From: Streptosporangium roseum DSM 43021
Lineage (GTDB): Bacteria; Actinomycetota; Actinomycetes; Streptosporangiales; Streptosporangiaceae
Length of the DNA: 64,000 bases
Assembly: GCF_000024865.1 (NCBI RefSeq)
Contig: NC_013595.1
Location: 5,766,001 to 5,830,000, forward strand
Direction: 5' to 3'
A model generated the notes under the pieces. The model did no database searches, was not told the origin of the DNA, and saw only the letters and a program-made list of their open reading frames with translations. This document shows positions 1 to 8,413 of the stretch, piece by piece. Position 1 is the stretch's first letter, and each line of letters starts with the position of its first letter. The translations under genes were made by a program, and so were the position numbers.

Positions 1-504
1 TTCCTTCTGGTGCTGGCCGGCTACGGGGCCTCGCTGTTCGCCCCGTTCCTCTACCGGTTCGCGGCATGCACCGTGATTCCCCTGGCGCTGCTGATCCCGG
101 CCGCCGCCGCCGCAGACGTCCAGGGCCGCAGGACGGTGCTGAACACCCGGGTGATGGTCTGGCTCGGCGAGATCTCCTTCGCCTTCTACCTGGTGCACGG
201 GCTGGTACTCGCCTACGGACATCGGGCGTTCGGCCCGCCGACGAACGCGTTCTCCTCCGGGCCGGCCTGGAGCACCCCGGTCGGGCTGGGCTTCCTGCTG
301 GCCTGCTTCACGGTCGCGGTCCTGCTCTCCTGGGCCCTGCACGTCCTGGTCGAGCGCCCCGCGATGCGCCGCTGGGCGAGCCGGTCCGCCGCACCGGCCC
401 CTGCGCCGGCACCGGACGACGGATCCCAGGTGCTGCCGGAGGGCGTCATCGGGCCGCGGGCGGGGAGCCGGCCGGAGGGCGACGGCAGCGCGGCCGACGC
501 CTGA
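1..504 (+). CDS. C-terminal part of an acyltransferase-3 family membrane protein (5' end outside window)
   Basis: The frame is open from the first base, so the gene begins upstream of the window. The visible 167 residues contain about three hydrophobic segments and the family's typical C-terminal pattern: a segment reading LGEISFAFYLVHG followed by a last helix ending in VERPAMRRW. Acyltransferase-3 proteins move acyl groups onto sugars, macrolides or exopolysaccharides at the membrane. The tail is rich in Ala, Pro and Gly and probably cytosolic. It converges with the amide ligase downstream. Substrate unknown; it may belong to the specialised-metabolism genes that follow. Confidence 0.8.
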   Translation, partial: FLLVLAGYGASLFAPFLYRFAACTVIPLALLIPAAAAADVQGRRTVLNTRVMVWLGEISFAFYLVHGLVLAYGHRAFGPPTNAFSSGPAWSTPVGLGFLLACFTVAVLLSWALHVLVERPAMRRWASRSAAPAPAPAPDDGSQVLPEGVIGPRAGSRPEGDGSAADA

Positions 505-590
505 GGTCGCGGCGGGAAGGTCGGTTCCGGGCTGGAAACCGGACGGGGTCGTCCGCCGGCGTCGCCCCGCCCAGCCGGGTCGTCTTCCGC

Positions 591-2384
591 TCAGCCCGGC
601 AGGGTGAGCCGCCACCGGGTGAGCCAGGCGTCGAGCTTCAGGGCCAGTTCCAGCTCGGTACGGCTGAGCGCCGGCCCCTGGGACGGGTCCTCGCGCAGGC
701 GGTCCACCACGGACGCGTCGAGCAGCGGCAGAACCGGCCCGCCGGGAGCCAGCTCGCCGACCTTCGCCCGCAGGATCCGGTCGTATCCCCGGTCGTGCGT
801 CATCGGGTACCCGGACTTGCGGCGCTCCAGCACGGAAGCCGGGAGCAGGCCGGCCGCGGCCGCGCGCAGCACGCTCTTCTCCGAGCCGTCGAAGTTCTTG
901 ACGCCCCACGGGATGTTCAGCGCGTACTCCACCAGCCGGTGGTCGCAGAAGGGCATCCTGACGTCGAATCCGCAGCCGGCGCTCAGCCGGTGGGCGCGGT
1001 CGAGCTGCTCGGGCAGGAAGCGGGTGACGAAAAGGTAGCCGACCTCCCTCATCCGCCGCTCCCGGGGGTCCTCATCCGGCGGGGCGGGCAGCTCCGCCAG
1101 GGCCTCGCGGTAGTGCTCGGCGCGGAAGTCCGGCACCGCCAGGTCCTTCATCGCCGGCGCGAAGAGGGTGCCGACCAGCTCGTCGGTCGTCGGCGTCCAG
1201 GGGAAGTCGGGCGCGTCGGCCCACCGGGGGTGGTGGAACCAGGGGAACCCCCCGAAGAGTTCGTCCGCTCCCTCGCCGCTGAGCACCGTGTCCAGCCTGC
1301 CCTGGACCGCCCGGTAGAGCAGGATCATCGACGGTTCGATGTCGGCGAACAGCCGGGGCTGGTCCAGCGCGGCCACCAGGGCGTTCCAGACGTCGGGGGC
1401 GGTGAGGTCGCCGGTGGTCAGCACCACGTCGGTATGGTCGGATCCGAGATGGGCTGTCATCTCACGGACATAGGGGCTGTCCGGTGCCGGCCGGACGATG
1501 TGCGGCCGGAAGTTCTCCTCGTAGCCCTGGTAGTCGACCGAGAACGTGGCCAGGCGCTCTTCCCGCCGCCCGGCGAGCAGCGCCGCGAGCGTGCTGGAGT
1601 CCAGCCCGCCCGACATCAGGCTGCCGGCCCGGCCGGCGGAGGCCGTCTGCTCGCCGACGGCGTCCGCCAGCAGCTCACGGACCCGTGCGACGGTGGTCGC
1701 GGTGTCGTCGCGGTGCTCGGCCGCCGACAGCGCCCAGTAGCGGCGTTCGGTCCTGCCTCCGGAGGAGAACCGGACCGCGTGGCCCGGACGCACCTCGCGG
1801 ACGTCCCGGTAGACGGTCCGGCCTGGGACGGTGATCCCGGAGAGCACGATGCGCAGGCCGTCCTCGTCGAGCGCCGGGCGTGCCGCCGGATGTGCCAGGA
1901 CGGCCTCCGGCCGCGAGGCGAAGACCACGCCGGTGTCGAGTTCCAGATAGTAGAGCGGTCGGGTGCCCAGCCGGTCCCGGACCAGCGTCAGCGCGGCGTC
2001 CTGAGGCTCCCAGAGGGCGAAGGCGTACGAGCCGCGCAGGTGCTCGGTGAAGCGGACGCCGAGCACCCGGTAGGCGTGCAGCACCGCCGCCGCGTCGCCC
2101 TCGCCGTCCGGGCGGCCTGGCAGGCCGCGCAGCTCCGCACGGTTGTCGCAGGCACCCCCGAACGCGATGACCGCCGGGCCGCGCGCGCCACGCGCGTCGA
2201 GCGGTGCCCGGCCGGCCATGCCGTGCGAACGGGCGCCGCCCAGGCCGAGGGCGCCCCCGGGCCCCGCCCACAGCCGCGGGGCGCCGCCCTCCCCCGCGGC
2301 CAGGGCCCGGGTCATCTCGGTGACCACGGCGCCTGCCGTGGCGGGCTGGCGTTCGAAGTCCACCCAACCGGCGATCTCCGACAT
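591..2384 (-). CDS. Asparagine-synthase-like amide ligase with degenerate glutaminase domain
   Basis: 597 residues with the two-domain AsnB layout. The C-terminal synthetase half is intact: PP-loop SGGLDSS at residues 258-264 and SGEGADELFGG at 369-379, so it should adenylate a carboxylate. The N-terminal Ntn glutaminase half is damaged: the protein starts MSEIAGW where AsnB has MCGIAGW, so the nucleophile Cys2 is absent, and the Asn-Gly-Glu glutamine-pocket motif reads FGGACDN. Ammonia from glutamine is therefore unlikely; it may use free ammonia or an amine as nucleophile, as lasso-peptide cyclases and beta-lactam synthetases do. No lasso precursor or B protein is visible. An AGGAGG-type site lies about 10 nt before the ATG. 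It lies upstream of no obvious partner on its strand and follows the SDR by 52 bp. Confidence 0.8.
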   Translation of the reverse strand: MSEIAGWVDFERQPATAGAVVTEMTRALAAGEGGAPRLWAGPGGALGLGGARSHGMAGRAPLDARGARGPAVIAFGGACDNRAELRGLPGRPDGEGDAAAVLHAYRVLGVRFTEHLRGSYAFALWEPQDAALTLVRDRLGTRPLYYLELDTGVVFASRPEAVLAHPAARPALDEDGLRIVLSGITVPGRTVYRDVREVRPGHAVRFSSGGRTERRYWALSAAEHRDDTATTVARVRELLADAVGEQTASAGRAGSLMSGGLDSSTLAALLAGRREERLATFSVDYQGYEENFRPHIVRPAPDSPYVREMTAHLGSDHTDVVLTTGDLTAPDVWNALVAALDQPRLFADIEPSMILLYRAVQGRLDTVLSGEGADELFGGFPWFHHPRWADAPDFPWTPTTDELVGTLFAPAMKDLAVPDFRAEHYREALAELPAPPDEDPRERRMREVGYLFVTRFLPEQLDRAHRLSAGCGFDVRMPFCDHRLVEYALNIPWGVKNFDGSEKSVLRAAAAGLLPASVLERRKSGYPMTHDRGYDRILRAKVGELAPGGPVLPLLDASVVDRLREDPSQGPALSRTELELALKLDAWLTRWRLTLPG

Positions 2385-2436
2385 AGGGCCTGGCCTCCTG
2401 GGTCTGCGTCAACGGGGAGAGGGCGCCGGCGAGCGC

Positions 2437-3231
2437 TCAGGACGCCTTGCGCCCGGGCCGGACACGTCCTTGGAGCAGCGCTCCGGCCAGCCGGCCGAGT
2501 GCCTTCGGGGTGGTGAGCCGCTCGACCCTCGCCCCGTTGCGCCGGGCGGACAGGATGCGGTCGGCCATCCAGGGCGCGACGACGTCCAGCGGGTCGGAGA
2601 GCACCTCGTAGTACAGCTGCTGGCGGCGGCCACGGAGGTCGGCGCGCAGGTCGTTCTCGGCGACGAGTTCGGTGACCACCATGCCCGGTGAGAGCAGCCC
2701 GGCCCGGACCGGTGTTCCCCTGGTTTCGAGCACCAGGGTGTCGTGCACATAAGCCAGCGCCCTTTTTGTCGATCCATAGAGCGCCATTCCACGGGAAATT
2801 CGACCGTTACTACCGAACCCGACCATATTCCATAGAAAACCTCCGCCGCGGGTGAGCATCCGCTCGGCGGCCACGGCACTGCCGTTGACGGCCCCGATCA
2901 TGTTGACCTCCACGACCTTCCGGATATCGGATTCGGGGACGTCCCACAGCAGCCGCGGCGCGAGCGCGACACCGGCGTTGTTGATCCAGTGGTCGATCCG
3001 GCCGAACTCCTTTTCGGCCTTCTCCCAGAGCTGCTCCAGATCCGGCCGGCAGGTGACGTCGGCCCGCACGCCCAGCACTCCGGGGCCGAGCGCGCCGGCA
3101 GCCGACCGCGCCGCCTCTTCGGAACGTCCGCAGATCACGACCCTGCAACCGCGGGCGACGAACGCGCGGGCGAGACCTTGCCCGATGCCTCGGGTACCGC
3201 CGGTGATCACGATCGCTGTCATGCCGCTCAT
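2437..3231 (-). CDS. Short-chain dehydrogenase/reductase
   Basis: About 264 residues with a Rossmann fold: TGGTRGIG nucleotide loop near the N-terminus, NNAG motif, and catalytic YGSTK. The family reduces or oxidises alcohols/ketones with NAD(P)H. GTG at 3237, ATG at 3231 and ATG at 3222 are all possible starts; none has a strong ribosome site, and 3231 gives the usual short lead into the first beta strand. It is transcribed with the amide ligase (52-bp gap) and diverges from the P450 across a 160-bp region holding palindromes. A middle section (about 2760-2850) uses more A/T-ending codons than its neighbours. Likely a tailoring step of the same pathway. Confidence 0.85.
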   Translation of the reverse strand: MSGMTAIVITGGTRGIGQGLARAFVARGCRVVICGRSEEAARSAAGALGPGVLGVRADVTCRPDLEQLWEKAEKEFGRIDHWINNAGVALAPRLLWDVPESDIRKVVEVNMIGAVNGSAVAAERMLTRGGGFLWNMVGFGSNGRISRGMALYGSTKRALAYVHDTLVLETRGTPVRAGLLSPGMVVTELVAENDLRADLRGRRQQLYYEVLSDPLDVVAPWMADRILSARRNGARVERLTTPKALGRLAGALLQGRVRPGRKAS

Positions 3232-3324
3232 TGTCACCGGCGCGGCACCATCGCAGCTCGAGAACCGGTAGAGAGCCCGGCCGGAACCGTTCCGGGCGGA
3301 TCCATAAACCAGAAATCATGTCGG

Positions 3325-3380
3325 GCTCCAGATGAACTGGAGCGCCTGCCATTTGACTCGGGGAAAAAGCCGCAGTCAAA
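3325..3380. promoter_or_regulatory. Two inverted repeats in the SDR/P450 divergent promoter region
   Basis: GCTCCAG (3325-3331) and CTGGAGC (3337-3343) form a perfect 7-5-7 palindrome. Next to it, TTTGACT (3352-3358) and AGTCAAA (3374-3380) form a second 7-bp inverted repeat; TTGACT inside it could act as a -35 box. A strong ribosome site (AAGGAGAGG, 3381 on) precedes the P450 ATG. The palindromes suggest a regulator binding between the two divergent genes; the regulator is not identified. Confidence 0.5.
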
Positions 3381-3398
3381 AAGGAGAGGGACACACCG

Positions 3399-4595
3399 AT
3401 GACCACTGAGGACCCCGCGAATTTCCCGTTCACATTTCCCCCCGGCATCGCGCAGCCCCCCGAACTCGCCCGCCTGCGCGAGGAGGCGCCCGTCACCCGG
3501 GTCACCTTGCCGACCGGCGACCGCGCCTGGCTGGTCACGCGTTACGAGGACGTCAAACAGGTGCTCGGAGACCCGCGCTTCAGCCGGGCGGCGGCGGAGC
3601 TGCCCGGCGCACCGCAGATGGGCGCCTCGAACCCCGGCCCCGACGTCCTGCTCGGCATGGACGGGCCCGAGCACGCCCGGCTGCGCCGTACCGCCACGAG
3701 GCACTTCACCGCACGCCGGGTGGAGGCCCTGCGGCCGTGGACCCGGCTGCTGGCCGAGCGGCTCATGGACGACCTGATCTCCGCCGGTCCTCCCGCGGAC
3801 ATGGTCTCCCGGTTCGCCCTCCCCCTGCCGCTCCGGCTGGTGCTCGCCCTGCTGGGCGTCCCCGACGAGGACAGCGCGCGGCTGTGCGCGCTGACCGACA
3901 CGGCCTTCAGCATGACCAGGCACACCCCGCAGGAGATCCTCGACGCGCGAGGCCGCCTCGAGTCGTACATGGCGGAGATGATCGGCATCCGGCGCCGGCG
4001 GCCCACCGACGACCTGCTCGGCGCCCTGGTCGCCGAGCGCGACAAGGAGGACCGCCTCACCGAGCAGCAGCTCATCAGCTTCGCCTTCCTCCTGGTCACC
4101 GCCGGCTACCTGAGCACCAGCAACGCGATCGCGTCCGGCTTCCTGACCCTGCTGGCCCATCCCGACCAGCTCGACCGCCTGCGCGGTGACCCTGAACTGA
4201 TCTCCTCCGCCGCCGAGGAACTGCTGCGCGTCAACCCCTCGGCGATCACCGGCGCCCTGCTGCGGGTGGCCCTGGAGGACGTCGAGCTGGGCGGCGTCGG
4301 CATCCGCGCCGGCGAGGGGGTGCTTCCGGCGATCGGCTCGGCCAACCACGACGCGCTGCTCTTCCCCGATCCCGAGCGGCTGGACATAGTCCGGGAGGAC
4401 GCTTCCCACCTCGCCTTCGGGTACGGGGTCCACCGGTGCCTGGGGGCGCACATGGCCCGGATGGAGCTCCAGGTCGCCCTCGCCGTGCTCCTCGAGCGGC
4501 TGCCGGCGGCCCGGCTCGCCGTCCCCGAGCAGGAGCTGGTGTGGAAGGACCATCCCGTCTCACGCGGCCTGGTCGCCCTGCCGGTCACCTGGTGA
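3399..4595 (+). CDS. Cytochrome P450 (bacterial class I type) with unusual I-helix
   Basis: 398 residues, normal for soluble bacterial P450s. The heme loop FGYGVHRCLG is complete, with the iron ligand Cys347, and the K-helix ExxR motif reads EELLR. The I-helix oxygen-activation motif, usually AG-x-(D/E)-T-(T/S), reads AGYLST at 235-240, so the acid is Leu238 and the conserved Thr is Ser239. Loss of the acid-alcohol pair occurs in P450s using substrate-assisted or atypical chemistry. No ferredoxin or reductase gene is adjacent. It converges with the SARP gene 57 bp downstream and is driven from the palindrome-bearing divergent region. Probably an oxidative tailoring enzyme. Confidence 0.92.
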   Translation: MTTEDPANFPFTFPPGIAQPPELARLREEAPVTRVTLPTGDRAWLVTRYEDVKQVLGDPRFSRAAAELPGAPQMGASNPGPDVLLGMDGPEHARLRRTATRHFTARRVEALRPWTRLLAERLMDDLISAGPPADMVSRFALPLPLRLVLALLGVPDEDSARLCALTDTAFSMTRHTPQEILDARGRLESYMAEMIGIRRRRPTDDLLGALVAERDKEDRLTEQQLISFAFLLVTAGYLSTSNAIASGFLTLLAHPDQLDRLRGDPELISSAAEELLRVNPSAITGALLRVALEDVELGGVGIRAGEGVLPAIGSANHDALLFPDPERLDIVREDASHLAFGYGVHRCLGAHMARMELQVALAVLLERLPAARLAVPEQELVWKDHPVSRGLVALPVTW

Positions 4596-4652
4596 TCCGA
4601 CGTTCCGGTGGACCCGCCGGCGGCACGAGCGCCATGGACGGCCGGTCCGGGC

Positions 4653-6629
4653 TCACCTGCGACGGCGGAGGGCGGCGGCGAGGCCGCCGAGGTGTTCCGA
4701 GACGGGGCCCAGGGTGAGCAGGCCGCTGCCCGCCCCCGCCAGCTCCGCGGCCGCGGGGGTGAGCTCGGTGCGGGCGCGCTCCATCGTCTCCCGGTCGCCG
4801 ACGGCGACGGCGGCCCGCGCGGCGAGGCACCACATGGCTTCGAACAGCAGGTCGCGGGGCGGGTCCGGGGCCTGGCGCAGCGCCGCGGCGGCCTCATCAC
4901 GGCGGTCTCGGGCCAGCAGCACCAAGGGGCGGGCCCATGGCTCGTAGGGGCCCCAGTCGGTGTGCTCGTCGGCTTGGGCGGGCCGTGCGTGCCGCAGGCG
5001 CAGGCACAGCAGCGCGAGCGGCAGCACGCCACGCCGCAGTCCGGGCATGCCGGCGCCGTCCAGCCGCGCGGCGGCGTCCCGGTAGGCCGCCTCCACCTCG
5101 GCCTCCGGTGCCCGCCCTGTCGCGGCGAGCCGCAGCGCCCGGTACCACTGGGCGAACACCCCCGCCAGCGGCAGCTCGTGGCGCTCGGCCAGGTGTTCGG
5201 CGGCGGCCGCGTGCCCGTCGGCCGCCGGGAAGTCCGCAAGCGCGCTGCGGGCCTGCAGGCGGATGAGGTGCCCGAGCACCTCGAAGGTGACCAGGCCGTG
5301 CCGGGCGGACAGGGCGACCAGCTCGGCGCCGATCTCGTCCCGGCGCGGCGCCAGGCCCGCCCGGTGGAAGGTCTGCATGAACACGCCGTTGAGGGCGAAG
5401 GCCAGCAGCCCGGGATCGTCCAGGCCGCGGGCGATCTCCTCTGCCTGCCGGGCGGCCTGGGGCCCGCGCTCCGCGCGGGTGCCGCGTGACTCCAGGGCGA
5501 TCGTGGCCAGCAGGCGGGCCCGTGCCGCCTGGTGCGCGCCGGGCGGGAGGGCGGCCAGGGTGCGTTCGGCCGCCGCCACGATCTGTGCCGCCTGCTCCGG
5601 GTCGTCCGAGCGGGTCCAGATCGCCGGGACGTCGTAGGCGCCGATCACGCGGGCGGTCAGTTGCGCGTCGCCCATCTCCTGCGCCGCCGTGACAGCCGCC
5701 ACGCGGTGGCGGCGGGCCGCCTCCAGGCCGCCTCCGCCGGTCACCGCGAGATCACGCAGCAGGCCCACCGTCGACTCCAGGCGGGCCCGGGCACCGGGCG
5801 GCACGGCGCGGTCGTAGGCGGCGGCCGCCTGCGCCCACACCCGGTCCGCCGCCCCGGCCGCGGTGGCTGCGGGGTCGAGGTGGCCGGCGTGGTTGAGGAT
5901 GTCGGTCTCCAGGCGGCGCAGTCCCGGGCCCGGATCCACCCCCAGCTGCTCGACCAGGAGCGTTCGTGCCCGGCGCAGCACCGCCAGCGCGTCGCCCTGG
6001 CGGCCGGCGCGGTACAGCGCGAGGGCCAGCAGACGCCAGGCGTCCTCACGCCAGGGGTGCTCGGTCACGTGCGCGTCCAGATCCGGCACCGCCTCGGCCG
6101 CCAGGCCCAGGGTCAGGCGGGCATCGGCCCGGCGCTCCACCGCCTGCAGCCGCAGCTCCGCCAGGCGGGAGCGCTCCGTACGGGCCCAGGCCTCGTCGGC
6201 GAACTCGGCGTAGGCGGGCCCGCGCCACCACCCCAGCGCCTCCTCCAGCCGTGCGAGCGCGTCTGCGGGGGGCAGCGTCGCGGCGGCGGACACCGCCTGC
6301 TCGAAGCGCCAGGAGTCCACCGCGCCCGGCTCCGCGCGCAGCGCGTACCCCGGCCCCTCGGTGACCAGCAGCCGGGCCGCGGTGCGGGGCGGGCGCCGGG
6401 GCTCCAGCGCCCGGCGCAGCGCGGCCACGAAGGTGCGTACCGCGCCCACCGCGCCCGGAGGCGGATCCGCCCACAGGTCCTCGGCCAGGAGGGTGACCGG
6501 GACGACGCGGCGGCGGGCGACGATCAGACGGGCCAGCACCGCGCGGTGCCGCGGCCCCTTCAAGGCGATGGCGTCCCCGTCGCCGTCCCAGGCCGCCACC
6601 GGCCCCAGCACCCCGAACACGACCCGCAC
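4653..6629 (-). CDS. SARP-family transcriptional activator (OmpR-type DNA-binding + BTAD + helical C-terminus)
   Basis: 658 residues. About residues 1-100 are an OmpR-like winged helix (ending in the EGPGYAL strand), 100-245 the bacterial transcriptional activation domain with tetratricopeptide-like helices (YRAGRQGDALAVLRRAR, LGVDPGP). The remaining 400 residues are Ala/Leu/Arg-rich helices resembling TPRs; no Walker A (NB-ARC) is present, unlike AfsR. SARPs activate antibiotic or other pathway genes by binding direct heptamers. The GTG at 6629 sits very close to AAGGGG; a GTG nine bases further in fits that site better. It diverges from the hydrolase gene, and candidate SARP heptamers lie between them. 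Confidence 0.88.
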   Translation of the reverse strand: MRVVFGVLGPVAAWDGDGDAIALKGPRHRAVLARLIVARRRVVPVTLLAEDLWADPPPGAVGAVRTFVAALRRALEPRRPPRTAARLLVTEGPGYALRAEPGAVDSWRFEQAVSAAATLPPADALARLEEALGWWRGPAYAEFADEAWARTERSRLAELRLQAVERRADARLTLGLAAEAVPDLDAHVTEHPWREDAWRLLALALYRAGRQGDALAVLRRARTLLVEQLGVDPGPGLRRLETDILNHAGHLDPAATAAGAADRVWAQAAAAYDRAVPPGARARLESTVGLLRDLAVTGGGGLEAARRHRVAAVTAAQEMGDAQLTARVIGAYDVPAIWTRSDDPEQAAQIVAAAERTLAALPPGAHQAARARLLATIALESRGTRAERGPQAARQAEEIARGLDDPGLLAFALNGVFMQTFHRAGLAPRRDEIGAELVALSARHGLVTFEVLGHLIRLQARSALADFPAADGHAAAAEHLAERHELPLAGVFAQWYRALRLAATGRAPEAEVEAAYRDAAARLDGAGMPGLRRGVLPLALLCLRLRHARPAQADEHTDWGPYEPWARPLVLLARDRRDEAAAALRQAPDPPRDLLFEAMWCLAARAAVAVGDRETMERARTELTPAAAELAGAGSGLLTLGPVSEHLGGLAAALRRRR

Positions 6630-6677
6630 CCCTTGACCGCCCTTTCCGGGGCATCACCCCCGGCCACGATATAGCGC

Positions 6678-6695
6678 GCTCATCGGATGCTCATC
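6678..6695 (+). promoter_or_regulatory. Candidate SARP binding site: direct heptamer repeat, 11-bp period
   Basis: GCTCATC occurs at 6678-6684 and again at 6689-6695, exactly one helical turn apart, the arrangement known for SARP regulators (7-bp repeats separated by 4 bp). A looser copy, GCTCACC, starts at 6721. The site lies 50 bp before the hydrolase ATG and 50 bp before the SARP start, so it may serve the hydrolase, autoregulation, or both. Confidence 0.5.
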
Positions 6696-6745
6696 CACGC
6701 CAGGCAGGCTGAAGACACCTGCTCACCCAGCGAAAGGGCACAACC

Positions 6746-7624
6746 ATGACCCCTGCCATCCCAGGTTTCGACTACCGGCGCGTCCTCGTCGCCGACGGCG
6801 TGTCCCTGAACGCGGCCGTGGCGGGCTCGGGCACGCCGATCGTGCTGCTGCACGGCTTCCCGCAGACCCACCTGATGTGGCGGCACGTCGCCGCCGACCT
6901 CGCGGCCGACCACACTGTGATCTGCCCCGACCTGCGCGGCTACGGCGCCAGCGACAAACCCGCCGAGACCGGCGGCACCGCCTACGCCAAGCGCACCATG
7001 GCCGCCGACATCGTCGCCCTGGCCCGCGCGCTGGGGCATGAGCGCTTCGCGCTGGCCGGGCACGACCGCGGCGCCCTGGTCGCCTTCCGCGCCGGACTCG
7101 ACCACCCTGAGACGATCACCCACCTGGCCTGCCTCGACGTGCTGCCGACCCTGGACATGTGGGAGGTGATGCGCGGCACCAGCGCCGCCATCGGCTTCCA
7201 CCTCTACCTGATGGCCCAGCCCCCTGGCCTGCCCGAGCAGATGATCGCCGCCAGTCCGGACGCCTTCTTCGGCCACTTCCTCGACCTCTGGGCCAACGAC
7301 CCGCGGGCCGTCCCCGCCGACGTCCGCGCCGCCTACCTGGACGCCTGCCGCGGCGCGGTGCCCTCGATCGTGGCCGACTACCGCGCCTCCGCCGGCGTCG
7401 ACGTCGACCACGACCAGGCCGACCGGGACGCCGGTCGCCGGCTGCGGATGCCGGTCACCGTGCTCCAGCAGGACTGGGGCGCCGCCCTCGGCTTCGACGC
7501 GGCGGCGCTGTGGAACACCTGGGCACCCGACCTGCGGCACGGCACCGTCACCTGCGGTCACTTCATGGCCGAGGAAGCCCCCGCCGACATCGTCAAGGCG
7601 CTCCGGGACCTGCTCGCCCGCTGA
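6746..7624 (+). CDS. Alpha/beta hydrolase of the haloacetate dehalogenase / epoxide hydrolase group
   Basis: 292 residues that follow fluoroacetate dehalogenase along most of their length: oxyanion loop HGFPQT (36-41), DLRGYGASDKP, nucleophile elbow GHDRG with Asp107, probable acid Asp131, and catalytic His272 in GHFMAEEAP. An Asp nucleophile means an ester intermediate, as in dehalogenases and epoxide hydrolases, not an esterase. The residues that form the halide pocket in fluoroacetate dehalogenase (second Arg of the elbow, His-Trp in the cap) align with Leu and Phe-His, so fluoroacetate is an unlikely substrate; an epoxide may be more likely. An AAAGGG ribosome site precedes the ATG. It diverges from the SARP gene, which may control it. 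Confidence 0.82.
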   Translation: MTPAIPGFDYRRVLVADGVSLNAAVAGSGTPIVLLHGFPQTHLMWRHVAADLAADHTVICPDLRGYGASDKPAETGGTAYAKRTMAADIVALARALGHERFALAGHDRGALVAFRAGLDHPETITHLACLDVLPTLDMWEVMRGTSAAIGFHLYLMAQPPGLPEQMIAASPDAFFGHFLDLWANDPRAVPADVRAAYLDACRGAVPSIVADYRASAGVDVDHDQADRDAGRRLRMPVTVLQQDWGAALGFDAAALWNTWAPDLRHGTVTCGHFMAEEAPADIVKALRDLLAR

Positions 7625-7709
7625 ACGGCCGAGCCGGCGCCGACGGCCGGGGCCTGTCGATCCGCTCGGGTGAGGGCCACAAGTCATGTGCCTCCCCGCG
7701 GCGCGGGGA

Positions 7710-8339
7710 TCACATCGGGTCGCCGAGCCGGGGCTTCTCATGCGGGGCGCCCTTGAGCTCATGGAAACCCGGGGTGCCGGCCACCAGCAGCGTCCCGTCC
7801 CACAGGCGTCCGGCCTGCTCCCCCGTGGGAGCCCGGGAGATGACCGGGCCGAAGAACACCACGCGCTCGCCGCCGGCGCCGGTGACGGCGACCACCGGGG
7901 TACCGACATGATCGCCGATCAGGCCGATGCCCTCGGCGTGCGAGGCGCGCACCGCCTCGTCGTAGGCCGTCGAGGCCCCCGCCTCGGCCAGTTCGAGCGG
8001 CAGCCCGGCGGCGGCCAGCGCGTCATGAAGGGAGCCCATCCAGTCGTGGTCGCCGCGATCGCGCCCGGAGGTCCACATCGCGGTGTACAGCCGGCCGAGC
8101 GCCTCCTGGCCGTACTCCTGCCGCACGGCGGCGCAGACGCGCACGGGCACCCACAGATAACCCTCGGGATCGCCTTCGGGATCGTCGTCGCGGCCCTCGT
8201 TGAGCACCGACAGGCTCATCACCCGCCAGCGCACCTCGACGGGCCGGACCTTCTCCACCTCCAGCAGCCACCGGGAGGTGACCCAGGTGTACGGGCAGGA
8301 GGGGTCGAACCAGAAGTCCGCGATCGTCTTCTCCGTCAT
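7710..8339 (-). CDS. DsbA-fold protein of the mycothiol-dependent nitroreductase (Rv2466c-like) family, no resolving Cys
   Basis: 209 residues from an ATG preceded by GAGGAG at 6 nt. It carries the family hallmarks FWFDP...W.TSRWLLEVEKVR, VMSLSVLNEGR and a conserved HVGTPVV cis-proline region. In Rv2466c the active site is CPWC; here it is CPYT (Cys15, Thr18), so only the nucleophilic cysteine remains and a mycothiol mixed-disulfide (monothiol) mechanism is expected. Cytosolic, no signal peptide. It follows the membrane protein gene by 74 bp on the same strand. A second family member with the same loss lies at 42150-42794. Confidence 0.82.
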   Translation of the reverse strand: MTEKTIADFWFDPSCPYTWVTSRWLLEVEKVRPVEVRWRVMSLSVLNEGRDDDPEGDPEGYLWVPVRVCAAVRQEYGQEALGRLYTAMWTSGRDRGDHDWMGSLHDALAAAGLPLELAEAGASTAYDEAVRASHAEGIGLIGDHVGTPVVAVTGAGGERVVFFGPVISRAPTGEQAGRLWDGTLLVAGTPGFHELKGAPHEKPRLGDPM

Positions 8340-8413
8340 CACCGGCTCCTCACGATCGTCGTCTGCGGTCCTGACCGGACAATGTGCCGGCTCCACCGAG
8401 CCGCACGCCATTC

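Noticed and set aside
591..2384. Lasso-peptide cyclase
   Set aside because: No precursor peptide, leader-binding or protease gene is visible in the window; kept as a general amide ligase.
66..2516. Very long plus-strand open frame (816 codons) through the amide ligase gene
   Set aside because: It is antisense to a gene with clear AsnB motifs; its translation is Arg/Gly/Pro-rich without domains, as expected for shadow frames in high-GC DNA.
6746..7624. Fluoroacetate dehalogenase
   Set aside because: The fold and Asp nucleophile fit, but the fluoride-pocket His-Trp and second Arg are not conserved.
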